5,671 nucleotides of DNA, taken from an uncultured Synechococcus sp. (GTDB lineage: Bacteria; Cyanobacteriota; Cyanobacteriia; PCC-6307; Cyanobiaceae). Positions 5,533 through 5,671 of the stretch are shown here, one piece after another. A program made the translations under genes and the position numbers. The DNA lies in NCBI GenBank assembly GCA_913020095.1, contig CAJWAH010000097.1:1-5671 (forward strand). Direction: 5' to 3'. The notes below the pieces were generated by a model. The model ran no database searches. It saw nothing but the letters and a program-made list of their open reading frames with translations, and had not been told where the DNA came from. How positions within the stretch are numbered: position 1 is the first letter of the stretch; every line of letters begins with the position of its first letter.

Positions 5533-5671
5533 TGAAATCCAAAGGGCAAAATAGCGGCCTGAGGACGGGTGCCAAAATCATCCTGCACCTTGATCTGGAT
5601 GCGTGTGACAACATGGGGATCCCGTGTTGGCACACCTCCAATGGGGTGATCGTGACACGCGGATGGCGGGA
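5533..5671. other. Right-end stretch with no supported intact gene
   Basis: No convincing complete gene is visible in the last ~140 bases. On the minus strand a frame reads VPTRDPHVVTRIQIKVQDD (GTG at 5631-5633) up to the TTTT run. It could join the membrane ORF if one base were added there. On the plus strand a frame with MGIPCWHTSNGVIVTRGW (from 5613) runs off the window. Both are too short to support alone. Confidence 0.4.
5603..5635. repeat. Imperfect palindrome / strong potential hairpin
   Basis: GTGTGACAACA (5603-5613) pairs with TGTTGGCACAC (5625-5635) with a single A-G mismatch. The stem continues inward through one T-G wobble (5614/5624) and three G-C pairs (5615-5617 with 5621-5623), leaving a GAT loop. 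Its position next to a possibly broken gene and a composition change could fit a terminator, an operator-like palindrome or a mobile-element end. Nothing in the sequence decides between these. Confidence 0.5.

Noticed and set aside
5327..5554. 75-codon plus-strand frame
   Set aside because: It is antisense to the membrane ORF, which has a much more protein-like hydrophobic pattern.

Overview
The window looks like a chromosomal segment of a picocyanobacterium of the marine or brackish Synechococcus/Cyanobium group. It carries the C-terminus of the circadian clock ATPase/kinase KaiC and a complete NblS (Hik33/DspA-type) sensor kinase, which is a hallmark cyanobacterial protein. The core genes are GC-rich: sampled lines count about 63-65% GC. 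The species cannot be named from the sequence alone.

Layout, left to right. The 3' end of kaiC (plus strand) enters from the left edge. It converges on nblS (minus strand) with a single base between the two stop codons. A long stem-loop starts at the kaiC stop and lies inside the last codons of nblS, so it probably ends or protects the kaiC transcript. nblS sits directly downstream of purD (GAR synthetase, minus strand). The two are in the same reading frame, separated by one TAG, and nblS has no canonical start codon upstream of its conserved N-terminus. Divergent from purD, with only 48 bases between the start codons, is a plus-strand gene for an unrecognised 483-residue, helix-rich and probably exported protein.

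Beyond its stop (5116-5205) come an imperfect hairpin and a 9-bp tandem repeat. After that, base composition drops to about 51% GC, and a minus-strand frame encodes a short hydrophobic protein (about 108 aa, three likely membrane helices). It may be a fragment or a frameshifted remnant. The last ~90 bases hold a strong imperfect palindrome and no gene I can support.

How the parts relate. KaiC (timekeeping) and NblS (light, redox and nutrient-stress signalling through RpaB/SrrA-type regulators) both feed into global control of cyanobacterial transcription, and here their transcripts converge tail to tail. purD and nblS probably form a transcription unit that pairs a purine-synthesis housekeeping gene with the sensor kinase. 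No new multi-gene system is evident. The most notable features are the hairpin inside a coding sequence at the kaiC/nblS junction, the missing nblS start codon, and the composition break with the possible broken membrane gene at the right end.
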